The translations under genes and the position numbers were made by a program. Below the pieces are notes generated by a model. It was given only the letters and a program-made list of their open reading frames with translations, searched no databases and was not told the DNA's origin. Source: an uncultured Cellulosilyticum sp. (GTDB lineage: Bacteria > Bacillota > Clostridia > Lachnospirales > Cellulosilyticaceae). From it: a stretch of DNA of 64,000 bases. The DNA is taken from the NCBI GenBank assembly GCA_934725855.1, contig CAKVCL010000008.1:1-64000 (forward strand). Reading direction: 5' to 3'. Shown here one piece after another: positions 25,563-34,287 of this stretch (positions are counted from its first letter, which is position 1; every line of letters starts with the position of its first letter).

Positions 25563-26111
25563 CTAATTCTTTTGTACTGTAATATATATATTCTGGACTT
25601 GTACATTATAGAAGTCAGAAAGACAAGTTTTTATTTTATTTTTTAGCTGCTCCTCTTCACCATCTACTGTCTGGCTCTTATCCCCTATATGGATGGTGCC
25701 AATATGAAGCGGTTCTTCTTTTTTTCCTACTAATAGACGAATCTGTAAAATTTCACCATTTAAGGTTTCTAACTCAACCTGTTGTACACTCACTTCTACT
25801 TGCTGCTCAATAAGTGTTTTTATAGAGTGCTTATACGCTTCTTTCAAGTCTTCTTGCCCACTAGCAAATTGTTTTTCATAGTCCTCAGCACCAGATCCAC
25901 TTCCTAGAAGTTTTTCATATCTTTCTACATAAGCCTTATAGTCTGCACCATCTACTTTTATTAAGCTTACAATCGGCGTTAATAGGGTATACATCAAAAT
26001 GCATCCAAGTACTAATTTGATATACTTTCGATACGCTGAATCTGGAAAAATCATTTCGATCACAATAACAAATAAAATCATCCATATTAATAATTTAAAA
26101 TAATCATTCAT
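25563..26111 (-). CDS. spoIIIAF: SpoIIIAF, stage III sporulation protein
   Basis: 182 aa. Two membrane segments at the N-terminus (about 7-24 and 32-50; MILFVIVIEMIFPDSAYRKY is typical) precede a soluble region with helix and a final ring-building-like domain (VEVSVQQVELETLN...VQNIYITVQKN). The family opening LLIWMILFVIVIEM...PDSAYRKYIKLVLG is well conserved. Part of the SpoIIIA channel apparatus in the mother cell membrane around the forespore. Neighbours spoIIIAE and spoIIIAG are 11 bases away. Confidence 0.93.
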   Translation of the reverse strand: MNDYFKLLIWMILFVIVIEMIFPDSAYRKYIKLVLGCILMYTLLTPIVSLIKVDGADYKAYVERYEKLLGSGSGAEDYEKQFASGQEDLKEAYKHSIKTLIEQQVEVSVQQVELETLNGEILQIRLLVGKKEEPLHIGTIHIGDKSQTVDGEEEQLKNKIKTCLSDFYNVQVQNIYITVQKN

Positions 26112-26121
26112 GCAGCACCCC

Positions 26122-27354
26122 CTATAATCCGCTTGCTGTAATCGTCATGCAAATCATCAGAGAAGCTAACGAGAACAAAACAATAATCCCCACACAACTC
26201 ATCACACACTTGCAGCCTTTACTCAATTTGGCCGCAATACTTGCCATCTTTTTATCCCCAATTGGCTCTATCACTGCACTTGCTACTTCGTAAATGATGG
26301 TATAGGACAAAATCTTAATCATAGGAATACTTACGACCATTAAAATAAAAATCATGACGCTTCCTGCAAAAGTATTTTTAATCACCATGGCGCACTGAGC
26401 CACAAAATCAACCGTTTCATTGATGCTTTTGCCCACAACAGGGAGGAAAACCCCTGAAAGCTTTAATGTGGCTTTTTTAAGGGTCATATCCACACCGGGA
26501 AGGGTTAAACGATAAAGTCCTAAAAGTCCCATACTGATGCTGAGTATCGTCACTAGTGCCCATTTAATCCACTTATAAAATAGCCCTATTAATTTATCCA
26601 CTTTGATTTCTTGACTCATTGCATTCATCACTTCCAATACCACTACTGAAACAATACATGGCAATAAGATGATTTTCATTAAATAAGTCATGATATGTAA
26701 TGCGGAAATAATAACGGGTGCCATAGCCCCTGCTGATAAATTCAGTCCGCTTGTCGCCATAAAAGCAAGTAATATCGGTATACATACCATCATCACCCTT
26801 GTTACTTGATCAATAAGTGTCATCGCTAAATCGATCATGATTTTAAACGATTGCACCACACTTAATAAAATCACCATATAACACACAAAGAAAGCCACTT
26901 TAGTAATTTCTTTGCTTTTAAAGGAAGTGCTTAATGTCTGCAATAAATTACACAGTAAGACGACTAAAATAAATCTCGCCCCAAATTGAACAAATACCCC
27001 CATCTCACCCACTAATATTTTTAAAATAAACGAAAGAATCTGCTCCAAAGAAAATTGAGTTTTTCCACTAATCAAGTTTTCCATTTCCTGTTTGACATCA
27101 AATGAAACGTCATCCGGTAAAGCATAGGCTAGTTCATCTTCCAAATCTTTTATACTCTGCCAATCGATCAGCTCCATGCCATAACTGAGTATCTCTTGTT
27201 CGTTGGCCTCTGTTAAGTCACTTTGTTGTTTTCCGATTTGAACCTCTTGAATCGTTTCAACTTCTTTTATTGGCTCTGCATGTATTTTTATTTCCGAAAA
27301 CAAAAACACAACCACCATTAGCACAATATATTGAATGATTTTCTTTGGTTTCAT
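26122..27354 (-). CDS. spoIIIAE: SpoIIIAE, polytopic channel membrane protein
   Basis: 410 aa. It has a cleavable-looking signal segment (IIQYIVLMVVVFLFSEIKIHA), a soluble N-terminal part, then about seven to eight membrane helices from residue ~130 on. Conserved signatures include LVVLLCNLLQTLSTSF-like and VVGKSINETVDFVAQCAMVIKN. SpoIIIAE is the largest membrane component of the channel. Lengths and order match other clostridia. Confidence 0.95.
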   Translation of the reverse strand: MKPKKIIQYIVLMVVVFLFSEIKIHAEPIKEVETIQEVQIGKQQSDLTEANEQEILSYGMELIDWQSIKDLEDELAYALPDDVSFDVKQEMENLISGKTQFSLEQILSFILKILVGEMGVFVQFGARFILVVLLCNLLQTLSTSFKSKEITKVAFFVCYMVILLSVVQSFKIMIDLAMTLIDQVTRVMMVCIPILLAFMATSGLNLSAGAMAPVIISALHIMTYLMKIILLPCIVSVVVLEVMNAMSQEIKVDKLIGLFYKWIKWALVTILSISMGLLGLYRLTLPGVDMTLKKATLKLSGVFLPVVGKSINETVDFVAQCAMVIKNTFAGSVMIFILMVVSIPMIKILSYTIIYEVASAVIEPIGDKKMASIAAKLSKGCKCVMSCVGIIVLFSLASLMICMTITASGL

Positions 27355-27365
27355 TCACACACCCC

Positions 27366-27758
27366 CTAAATCAAATCCGCAATCAAATTCATGAGTGCTA
27401 AAATGACTGGTGTAGAAACAACAAAAATCATCACTTTTCCAGCCCATTGTATTTTCCCTGCTATGGCTTTTTCTCCTGCATCTTCACAAAGCTGACAGCC
27501 AAACTCTGCCAAATAAGCAATGCCTACAATTTTAAGCACGATATTTAAGTAAGTATCATCCATATTGAGCTTATGGGCTAAATCTCTAACGATTTGAAGC
27601 ACATTCCCCAACTGTGAAAAAATGAGAATCATCAAAAGCGTTACCGTAACCATTCTTATCATATCTCCATACGCCTTAGAAAAACCCCCGTGATAAGATA
27701 CAATCTGAATGAGCAATGTTGCAGATAAAGCAAATGCAATCACCTTTATAAGTTCCAC
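27366..27758 (-). CDS. spoIIIAD: SpoIIIAD, small membrane protein of the channel
   Basis: 130 aa with four predicted membrane segments and the family motif KIVGIAYLAEFGCQLCEDAGEKAIAGKIQWAGKVMIF. It shares a common ancestry with SpoIIIAC. It sits 11 bases upstream of spoIIIAE and 12 bases downstream of spoIIIAC. Confidence 0.95.
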   Translation of the reverse strand: MELIKVIAFALSATLLIQIVSYHGGFSKAYGDMIRMVTVTLLMILIFSQLGNVLQIVRDLAHKLNMDDTYLNIVLKIVGIAYLAEFGCQLCEDAGEKAIAGKIQWAGKVMIFVVSTPVILALMNLIADLI

Positions 27759-27770
27759 TAAAGTTCCCCC

Positions 27771-27965
27771 TTAGTTTGCAAAAGTTTGTACCACTTGAAA
27801 GAGCTTTACAATATATTGCGCCACAATTGTAAGTGCCATGACAATCCCCACTACTGAAACAGGAAATTTCCACTCTTTTGCATTAACCTTTTCTAAAATC
27901 TCATTAATTAATGTGATGCTAATGCCTAATCCTGCAAGCTTCATAATAATCGCTAAATTAATCAT
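27771..27965 (-). CDS. spoIIIAC: SpoIIIAC, small membrane protein of the channel
   Basis: 64 aa with two membrane helices (LAIIMKLAGLGISITLINEIL and FPVSVVGIVMALTIVAQYIV). The start at ATG 27965 follows a GGGGGTAGGGG site and gives the usual length. An in-frame ATG at 28001 would overlap spoIIIAB and is not used. Confidence 0.93.
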   Translation of the reverse strand: MINLAIIMKLAGLGISITLINEILEKVNAKEWKFPVSVVGIVMALTIVAQYIVKLFQVVQTFAN

Positions 27966-27993
27966 TCCCCTACCCCCATTTTTTGATTTTATA

Positions 27994-28509
27994 TTAAACA
28001 AGTAAAATCACTAACGCCATGCCCACTAACACGCCCAATGACTTATTAAGCTTACTGCATCTTTCATATTGCTCCTGTGAATGTTTTTTCTCATGGTCTA
28101 TTTTTTCCATCATCATCTCTAAATTTCTCTTTTGAAGTGCTTTATCTAAATAACCACATGCTCCACTAAACGCCTGCAAAGTCATATAGTCATCCGGTTT
28201 TAAATGTAAATTTTCTTTTTGAGACTCAAGCGCAGTTTGCCACATTTCACCTAAGTTGGCACTTTCTTTTTCTTCTAATAACTGCGCAAACTTATTAAAT
28301 ACAGCACCCACACTATTTTGCTCTCTTTCACCAATATGTAAAGAAGCCTCACTAAGTGGTGTCAGCTGATAGTCAATCTCCGCTTTTAAAATTTCAAAGA
28401 CATACAGTAGTTTTTCAAGCTCGCTAATTCGTTTTTTTTGCCCTTCATCTACCCAAAATCCAAGTAAACAACAAATGATAAAAATACCTCCTAGGCAGAA
28501 ATATTTCAC
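27994..28509 (-). CDS. spoIIIAB: SpoIIIAB, stage III sporulation protein
   Basis: 171 aa. An N-terminal membrane helix (FCLGGIFIICCLLGFWV), a helical soluble domain with RISELEKLLYVFEILKAEIDYQLTPLSEA and a C-terminal membrane helix (LNKSLGVLVGMALVILLV). The soluble part resembles type II secretion GspF-type domains. The whole operon is related in plan to secretion systems. It lies 16 bases downstream of spoIIIAA. Confidence 0.94.
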   Translation of the reverse strand: MKYFCLGGIFIICCLLGFWVDEGQKKRISELEKLLYVFEILKAEIDYQLTPLSEASLHIGEREQNSVGAVFNKFAQLLEEKESANLGEMWQTALESQKENLHLKPDDYMTLQAFSGACGYLDKALQKRNLEMMMEKIDHEKKHSQEQYERCSKLNKSLGVLVGMALVILLV

Positions 28510-28525
28510 TTTGCTTCCCCCCTTT

Positions 28526-29464
28526 TTAAATGATCCGTTTCATTTCTTTAGTGCCATCTAATAGCGCTTCAACCGTGCATGGTCCTAATCGATTAGATAG
28601 GATGATGACTCTTTCAAAAAGGCCTTGTTCCAAAAGCTCATTTAAATAGGGTCTTCTTAAACATTCTTTTTCATCGTTACCATGTACTGTACATAAAAGT
28701 GAAACTCCGGCACTCAACATTTCTCTTAACGCTTCACAATCTTCTTTTTTGCCAATCTCATCAACGGCTACTACCTGGGGTGCCATCGCACGCAGTAACA
28801 TGCGCATACCTTCCGTCTTGGGACACCCATCTAACACATCCGTTCTCATTCCCACATGATTTTGTGGAATCCCCTGATAACAAGCAGCAATCTCTGAACG
28901 TTCATCTACTACTCCTACCGTATAGGGTCCGTAACCTTTATACCCTTCACTGAGCTGATAAATCACATCTCTCAGTAAAGTCGTCTTGCCACAGCCTGGT
29001 GGTGAAACAATTAGCGTATGATGTACTTTATCCCTGCTTACAATGTAAGGCATGACTTTTTCACTGCACCCCCTAACTTCATGAGCGATTCGAATATTCA
29101 TGCCACTAATATATTTAAGGGTTTTGATTTGACTATTCTCAAGCACCACTTTCCCAACTAACCCGACACGATGTCCCCCTTCAATCGTTATAAAGCCTTG
29201 CCTTAGTTCATCTTCTAAAGCATATAAAGAGAAATCACTCATATAATGCAAAACCTCTGTCATAAACGCTCTTGTCATTTCTATCCCTTGCCCTAATGCA
29301 CATAGCCCTTTTTCACATAATCCATATTCCTCAGTTCTAATTTTTAAAATAACAGGATAACCTACCCTTAAGCGAATTTCTTCAAGTTGCCCTCGCTGCT
29401 TACTGGTCAATTCTCTAAGGCCAGCCTTAAGTAATTTAGGCATCACTTTAATGAGCGTTTCCAT
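28526..29464 (-). CDS. spoIIIAA: SpoIIIAA, secretion-type ATPase of the channel
   Basis: 312 aa. Walker A PPGCGKTT at about residues 155-162 and a Walker B VVAVDEIG further on. The N-terminal part carries LRVGYPVILK and GHRVGLVGKVV, which are conserved in the family. This is the presumed motor of the SpoIIIA-SpoIIQ channel, related to GspE/VirB11 ATPases. First gene of the operon, preceded by an AGGAGG ribosome site. Confidence 0.96.
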   Translation of the reverse strand: METLIKVMPKLLKAGLRELTSKQRGQLEEIRLRVGYPVILKIRTEEYGLCEKGLCALGQGIEMTRAFMTEVLHYMSDFSLYALEDELRQGFITIEGGHRVGLVGKVVLENSQIKTLKYISGMNIRIAHEVRGCSEKVMPYIVSRDKVHHTLIVSPPGCGKTTLLRDVIYQLSEGYKGYGPYTVGVVDERSEIAACYQGIPQNHVGMRTDVLDGCPKTEGMRMLLRAMAPQVVAVDEIGKKEDCEALREMLSAGVSLLCTVHGNDEKECLRRPYLNELLEQGLFERVIILSNRLGPCTVEALLDGTKEMKRII

Positions 29465-29593
29465 AATTGATTTTCCTCCTGTGTTTTATCATGACATTTA
29501 ATAGATGTTATTTAAAAATTTCAATCCATCTAATGTTTGATTTCTTTATTAAATGATTACTTTAATATATGTCTTTTAAAGACAAGCTAGAAC
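29465..29593 (-). promoter_or_regulatory. upstream region of spoIIIA with palindrome TGTCTTTTAAAGACA
   Basis: The 130-base space upstream of spoIIIAA should hold its (sigma-E type) promoter; candidate boxes are weak. A perfect odd palindrome TGTCTTTTAAAGACA lies at 29570-29584. Overlapping it on the plus strand, AAAGACAAGC fits the published SpoIIID-binding consensus WWRRACARNY. Both are sequence matches only. Confidence 0.35.
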
Positions 29594-29643
29594 AAAAAAG
29601 CATAAAAAAAAGACGTCTTACAACGTCTTCTTTTTATGCTTTT
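29594..29643 (-). terminator. strong intrinsic terminator after efp
   Basis: Long inverted repeat: arms AAAAGCATAAAAA plus AAGACGT, nearly perfect, with a short loop and flanking T/A runs that make it usable in both directions. It ends the aroK-pepP-efp unit before the spoIIIA operon. Confidence 0.85.
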
Positions 29644-29680
29644 CATTTCGTCACCAAAAGGCTTGTACACCTACCAAAAA

Positions 29681-30238
29681 CTAAGCTCTACCTGTGTATT
29701 CACCTGTACGTGTATCAATACGAATTTTTTCACCTTGGTTGATAAATAATGGAACCATTACTCTAGCACCTGTTTCAACAACAGCTGGTTTAGTAGCACC
29801 TTGAGCTGTATCCCCTTTAATACCTGGTTCTGTTTCAGTAATTTCAAGGTCAACAGAAAGTGGTGGTTCAATAGCGAATACTTCACCTTGGTGAGATGCA
29901 ATTTTAACCATTTCGTTTTCTTTAACGAATTTTAATGCGTCCCCTACTGTTTCTGCGTTAACAGCGATTTGGTCAAATGTGTTAACGTCCATGAAGTGAT
30001 ATAATTCACCATCAGAATAAAGGTATTGCATATCTTTACGTTCAATATGAGCTTTTGGTACTTTTTCAGTTGGACGGAAAGTTCTTTCAACAACTCCACC
30101 TGTTTTAATATTTTTTATTTTACAACGTACAAAAGCCGCACCTTTGCCTGGTTTTACATGTTGGAATTCAACAATTTGGTAAATGTTACCTTCAAATTCA
30201 ATCGTAACACCATTTCTAAAATCACCTGCTGATATCAT
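29681..30238 (-). CDS. efp: translation elongation factor P
   Basis: 185 aa, three beta-barrel domains. The domain I loop carrying the lysine that meets the peptidyl-transferase centre is KPGKGAAF (about residues 29-36). The C-terminal family end is [20 protein letters not shown] relieves ribosome stalling at polyproline. It stands 73 bases after pepP. Its codon choice (many GGT/ACT/GAA-type codons) looks like that of a highly expressed gene. Confidence 0.97.
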   Translation of the reverse strand: MISAGDFRNGVTIEFEGNIYQIVEFQHVKPGKGAAFVRCKIKNIKTGGVVERTFRPTEKVPKAHIERKDMQYLYSDGELYHFMDVNTFDQIAVNAETVGDALKFVKENEMVKIASHQGEVFAIEPPLSVDLEITETEPGIKGDTAQGATKPAVVETGARVMVPLFINQGEKIRIDTRTGEYTGRA

Positions 30239-30311
30239 TGCATTTCCTCCTAAAATTCTTTTCTAATATAGTGTAAACTACATTATTAAATTTTTCAACG
30301 ATTTTTTTGTT

Positions 30312-31406
30312 TTAATTAATAATAATCAATTCCTTTGGCGAATGTGTGAAATTTTTGACGCCTTCTTTTGTCATAACCACCATATCTTCAATACGCACGC
30401 CACCAAAACCTGGTACATAAATACCTGGTTCTACTGTAATCACCATGCCTTCTTCTATAATCTGCTCCTCCATAGGTGAAAATCTTGGATTTTCATGAAT
30501 TTCAATCCCTACACTGTGGCCTAAACCATGTCCAAAATATTCCCCATATCCTTTTTGGATAATGTAATCTCTTGCTAAAGCATCAATTTCTTTTCCTTTC
30601 ACACCTGGACGTGCGCCTAAAAGTGCTTTTTCTTGTGCCGCTCTTACAATTTCATAAATTTCTCTATGCTTATCACTCGCTTCACCAATCACAACGGTAC
30701 GCGTCATATCAGAGCAATAGCCTTCATAAATACATCCGAAATCCATTACGATAAAGTCCCCTTTTTTAACGGGTACATCTGCTGGTACAGCATGTGGTAA
30801 AGAAGACTTAGCGCCTGATGCAACAATGGTATCAAATGAAGTACCTGTTGCTCCATTTTGACGCATAATACGCTCAATTTCTAAAGCAATTTCATTTTCT
30901 GTTAAACCATTTTTCCAATGCTTCTCAATAAAAGGCACAATGTGTTTAAAAGCTAAATCTCCAATGGCTTCAGCTTTTTCTAGCTTCTCTAGTTCGGCTT
31001 CTTCTTTTATTTGCCTATATCTTTCAACAACTCCTTTAGTGGATACCCACAAAATGCCTTCTGCTTTTACCAACTCTTCATAGGTGCTATAACTGATATG
31101 TTCTCCTTCAAATCCAATACGCTTGAGTCCCATTTCTTTAGCGCATTCTAAAGTCGTCCCTATCAGTCCTTTTTGTTTTTGGTCAATACATTTAAAATCT
31201 GGGCACTGAATGCCTACTTGTTCAATATATCTAAAATCCGTCACGATAATCGGCTCGTGATTTAAAGTAATCAGTAGCATCGCATTAGACCCTGTAAAGC
31301 CACTTAAGTACATGCGGTTTGCCTCACTGCCAATCATAAAGCCATCTAATTGATGCTCTACCATATATGCTTGTAAATTTTTAACACGTCTATTCATCTT
31401 TTTCAC
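30312..31406 (-). CDS. pepP: Xaa-Pro aminopeptidase (M24B family)
   Basis: 364 aa. N-terminal creatinase-like domain (about 1-130) and a pita-bread catalytic domain. Metal ligands are seen in MDFGCIYEGYCSDMTRT (two Asp), HGLGHSVGIE (His), and EPGIYVPGFGGVRIEDM (two Glu). It removes N-terminal residues before proline in the cytoplasm. The pair with efp is a conserved Firmicute neighbourhood, both dealing with proline-containing peptides. Full length. Ten bases separate it from aroK. Confidence 0.94.
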   Translation of the reverse strand: MKKMNRRVKNLQAYMVEHQLDGFMIGSEANRMYLSGFTGSNAMLLITLNHEPIIVTDFRYIEQVGIQCPDFKCIDQKQKGLIGTTLECAKEMGLKRIGFEGEHISYSTYEELVKAEGILWVSTKGVVERYRQIKEEAELEKLEKAEAIGDLAFKHIVPFIEKHWKNGLTENEIALEIERIMRQNGATGTSFDTIVASGAKSSLPHAVPADVPVKKGDFIVMDFGCIYEGYCSDMTRTVVIGEASDKHREIYEIVRAAQEKALLGARPGVKGKEIDALARDYIIQKGYGEYFGHGLGHSVGIEIHENPRFSPMEEQIIEEGMVITVEPGIYVPGFGGVRIEDMVVMTKEGVKNFTHSPKELIIIN

Positions 31407-31416
31407 CCTTTTTAAA

Positions 31417-31908
31417 CTATTTTTTTAGATAAGTTATAATTTCTTGTACAATCTGATGAACACTTTTATCCATGCACTTTATTTTAACTCCACTAGCCTT
31501 TTCGTACAAGTCTAGACGGCTTAAAAAACGTGTTTCTAAAGCTTCCTTTGACGTAACAAGCGGTCTGTTAGAATCTCCTGCTATCCGCTCGTATAACACT
31601 TCAAATGGATAAGCTAAGTATATGGTGCAAGTTTTCTGAAGCGCTTTGATATTTTCAGTGGAAGTAATAACCCCACCGCCAGTAGAAATAATGCAGTTTT
31701 CCTTTTGCACCACTTCTTGTAAACATTCCTGCTCAATTTTTCTAAAATAAGCTTCTCCATATTCTTTAAATAGCGTCGGAATATCCTTTTGGGTCTTCTG
31801 CTCAATATAGACATCTAAATCAATCCACTCATAATCCAGCATAGCACTTAATGCCTGCCCAACAGTTGTTTTGCCACATCCCATAAATCCAATTAAACAA
31901 ATATTCAT
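31417..31908 (-). CDS. aroK: shikimate kinase
   Basis: 163 aa. Walker A GFMGCGKTTVG (residues 7-17), shikimate-binding DLDVYIE and STGGGVI, then a lid with NRPLV. It phosphorylates shikimate in aromatic amino acid synthesis. It is found alone here, between a pilin gene and pepP, which is a recurrent arrangement in clostridial pilus regions. Confidence 0.95.
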   Translation of the reverse strand: MNICLIGFMGCGKTTVGQALSAMLDYEWIDLDVYIEQKTQKDIPTLFKEYGEAYFRKIEQECLQEVVQKENCIISTGGGVITSTENIKALQKTCTIYLAYPFEVLYERIAGDSNRPLVTSKEALETRFLSRLDLYEKASGVKIKCMDKSVHQIVQEIITYLKK

Positions 31909-31942
31909 CCATCCACCCCATTATTTAGTCACTTATTATGCT

Positions 31943-32380
31943 TTACATCTTTTCATAATAAACCCTAACTTTACTGGTTGCAACTCTTACAGCAACCTTT
32001 CCTCTCTTATGAATGCTTTTGTTTTCAATGGAAATCGTTTTAGAAAGTGAACTGACCTGCTTACCATTAAACCACATATATTCCCCACGTAAACTATTAG
32101 GGAACTCTTGATTTTGCTCTAACTTTACTTTAAATAATGTATTGCTATTATCCCGAACATAAATTTCCTTTTTGCCAAATGCGAGTGCATAACTTTCACC
32201 CGTTGCACTCGCCGCTTGCTTAACATATTCTACTGCCGCAGCCACTTCATCCGTCTTCATATGCAGCTTTTTTTCTTCTACCCATTTTGAACTGGTTATC
32301 ATCAAAGAAGCCATCACACTTATGAGTGCCATAACTACAACCATTTCCACTAACGTATACCCTTTTTCTTTGAGTTCCAA
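31943..32380 (-). CDS. type IV prepilin-like protein (GspH-like minor pilin)
   Basis: 145 aa. Type III signal sequence MELKEKGYTLVEM: cleavage after Gly7, Glu at +5, followed by a ~20-residue hydrophobic helix (VVVMALISVMASLMI). The rest is a small globular pseudopilin-type domain resembling GspH/FimT. It sits on the far side of yqeG from the main pilus cluster but in the same direction. Probably a minor pilin that primes assembly. Confidence 0.88.
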   Translation of the reverse strand: MELKEKGYTLVEMVVVMALISVMASLMITSSKWVEEKKLHMKTDEVAAAVEYVKQAASATGESYALAFGKKEIYVRDNSNTLFKVKLEQNQEFPNSLRGEYMWFNGKQVSSLSKTISIENKSIHKRGKVAVRVATSKVRVYYEKM

Positions 32381-32455
32381 TTTACTACACCCCTATTCTT
32401 TATGAGCATAGCCATTTACTTTACTTTTTATTCTAATAAAAATTTTTATCCCACT

Positions 32456-32497
32456 AAAAAACAAGCCCTAAGCTGATTCGCTTTAGGCTTGTTTTTT
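32456..32497 (-). terminator. terminator at the 3' end of yqeG
   Basis: Inverted repeat built on ACAAGCC...GGCTTGT with T and A runs on both sides. On the minus strand it overlaps the last codons and stop of the yqeG gene and is followed by a T run, so it can end the pilus/yqeG transcript. Confidence 0.75.
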
Positions 32498-32992
32498 CTG
32501 ATGCTTCATATAACTTTTAATGACTTGACGCTCTAAGCCGCGCTTGACTTTTGTCTGCCATTCGTCCTTATCACTAATAGGCTTAACAAGGTAAGTGGCA
32601 ATGCCCACACAATTGCCTCCATAAACATCTGTAAAAATTTGATCCCCTACAATAATGACTTGTTCTTTTGTACAGTGCATCATCTCTAAAGCTTTTTTAA
32701 AACTTTTTGTAAAAGGTTTTTGAGCTTTATGTAACGCTAATACTTTTAATTTCTCATTAAATTTCACCACTCGGTCTTCTGTATTATTAGAAACTAATGT
32801 GATGGCTATTTCCGCTTTTTTTAGCTCATTAAAAAAAGTAATAATTTCTTTGGTGGGTTCTGGGACATCATAAGGCACTAGAGTATTATCAATATCAAAA
32901 ATGACCCCTTTAATGCCCTCTTCTTTAAGCTGCTTGATAGGTAAGTCAAATATAGATTCAATATAATGGGTTGGATACAACTTTTTAATCAT
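32483..32992 (-). CDS. yqeG: YqeG family HAD phosphatase
   Basis: About 169 aa from ATG 32992, which follows a GAGGAAAAA site; an ATG four codons upstream is less likely. HAD motif I is FDIDNTLVPYD, motif II LVSNNTE, and motif IV VGDQIFTDVYG. The YqeG group hydrolyses phosphate esters (phosphatidylglycerophosphatase activity has been proposed for relatives). It is usually next to aroE/yqeH, so its place within pilus genes is a local rearrangement. Confidence 0.92.
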   Translation of the reverse strand: MIKKLYPTHYIESIFDLPIKQLKEEGIKGVIFDIDNTLVPYDVPEPTKEIITFFNELKKAEIAITLVSNNTEDRVVKFNEKLKVLALHKAQKPFTKSFKKALEMMHCTKEQVIIVGDQIFTDVYGGNCVGIATYLVKPISDKDEWQTKVKRGLERQVIKSYMKHQKKQA

Positions 32993-33039
32993 TTTTTTCC
33001 TCATGCTTCATCTTAAATTATAGTATACTTATTTGTTTT

Positions 33040-34275
33040 TTAAGCCTTTTCGGCATTTATTAACTGAATCACTTCTATTTTATTATTTTCAAGGCCTACA
33101 AAATATTGATACTTATAATATACTATTTGCTCATTGTTTAGTAAAGCCTTAGTAAGAAGGGTAACAATAAATCTAGGTTGATTTTGTGTGCTGTATACAC
33201 TTGGCTGATAGTCTACCTCTTGTTCATCAATTTCAAATTTCCAAATGCCTTCCTGATAGGGTATAAGATTTTTAGAAAAAGCCTCTTGATAATCGTCTTC
33301 TACACTCACTTGATCTTCTAATAAATAATCACACCATCCATTTTTAAAAGCAGCTGCACTTGTTTCGTAGCATTTACGATAATAGATTTTATCATCTTGC
33401 TTCAAATCAAAAAGCATTTGAAGTATGTGATTGATAGATGCCTTATCTTTTAACGTGGCTTCTTTTTGAAAAGGCATTCGCATTGCATGCTGTGTTTCCA
33501 ACAAATGATTTTGCTCATTGACGTTTCCTTTGTAAAGCTGTGCACATTCTATCTTTGCTATTTGGAGTTTAGGCTTTTTCTTAACCGTTATCCAAAACGA
33601 TTGTTTTAGTTTTATTTTATCTTGTGCCTTTGAATAAATATAGCTTGTCTTAGATGGGATTGTTGCATTTATCGGTTCTATGCACTCTTTTTCCCCTTGT
33701 AAACGTTTTTCCCAATACCCACACTCACTATTCCATCTATACGTCTCATTAAAAGTTTCAATTGGATAACACCGATTGATTGTTTGCACGGCTATTTCAT
33801 AAAGGATTTCATCACCTAGCTCCCTAGTAGACGCGATCTCTATATGGTTCACTTGAGCCTTTCCACTTACTACATATTCATTTATTTTGAGCCATTTAGG
33901 CATATTTAGAGCCGCTTGCATATAGCCTTTTTTCAATGCTTGCTTTACCTCATCCGCTAAAAAGTCTTGCAGTTTATTCATAATAAGTGGTTCATAGTAC
34001 TCGCTTAGATTTTCCCAGTATTTCAAATCAATTTGAGGTCTTATTTGATTGAGTTTTAAAAGTTCTTCCTCCTTAAAAGAAAAATAAGCCCTAAAAAAGG
34101 GCATAAAATCTTCTGAGGAAAACAAAGTAGCCGCCTTTTCATCTATCCCCTCATCTTCTTCATAAATAACTTCCATAGATTTCTTTTCATCTTCCATATA
34201 AGATTCCTTTTTGCATCCTACCAGACTTAGCCCGATTAAAATGAAACACCCTATTTTCCATGTGTTCTTTTTCAT
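33040..34275 (-). CDS. lipoprotein of the pilus cluster, function unknown
   Basis: 411 aa. Lipoprotein signal: MKKNTWKIGCFILIGLSLVGC with the lipobox LVGC at residues 18-21. The mature part is soluble, charged and has no recognised domain. It contains repeated W/Y-rich short strands and a moderately acidic stretch after the lipid anchor. Its gene follows the PilX-like gene by 12 bases and precedes yqeG, so it probably belongs to the pilus operon as an outer-face membrane-anchored accessory. No function is proposed. Confidence 0.7.
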   Translation of the reverse strand: MKKNTWKIGCFILIGLSLVGCKKESYMEDEKKSMEVIYEEDEGIDEKAATLFSSEDFMPFFRAYFSFKEEELLKLNQIRPQIDLKYWENLSEYYEPLIMNKLQDFLADEVKQALKKGYMQAALNMPKWLKINEYVVSGKAQVNHIEIASTRELGDEILYEIAVQTINRCYPIETFNETYRWNSECGYWEKRLQGEKECIEPINATIPSKTSYIYSKAQDKIKLKQSFWITVKKKPKLQIAKIECAQLYKGNVNEQNHLLETQHAMRMPFQKEATLKDKASINHILQMLFDLKQDDKIYYRKCYETSAAAFKNGWCDYLLEDQVSVEDDYQEAFSKNLIPYQEGIWKFEIDEQEVDYQPSVYSTQNQPRFIVTLLTKALLNNEQIVYYKYQYFVGLENNKIEVIQLINAEKA

Positions 34276-34287
34276 ACTTGCTCCCCT

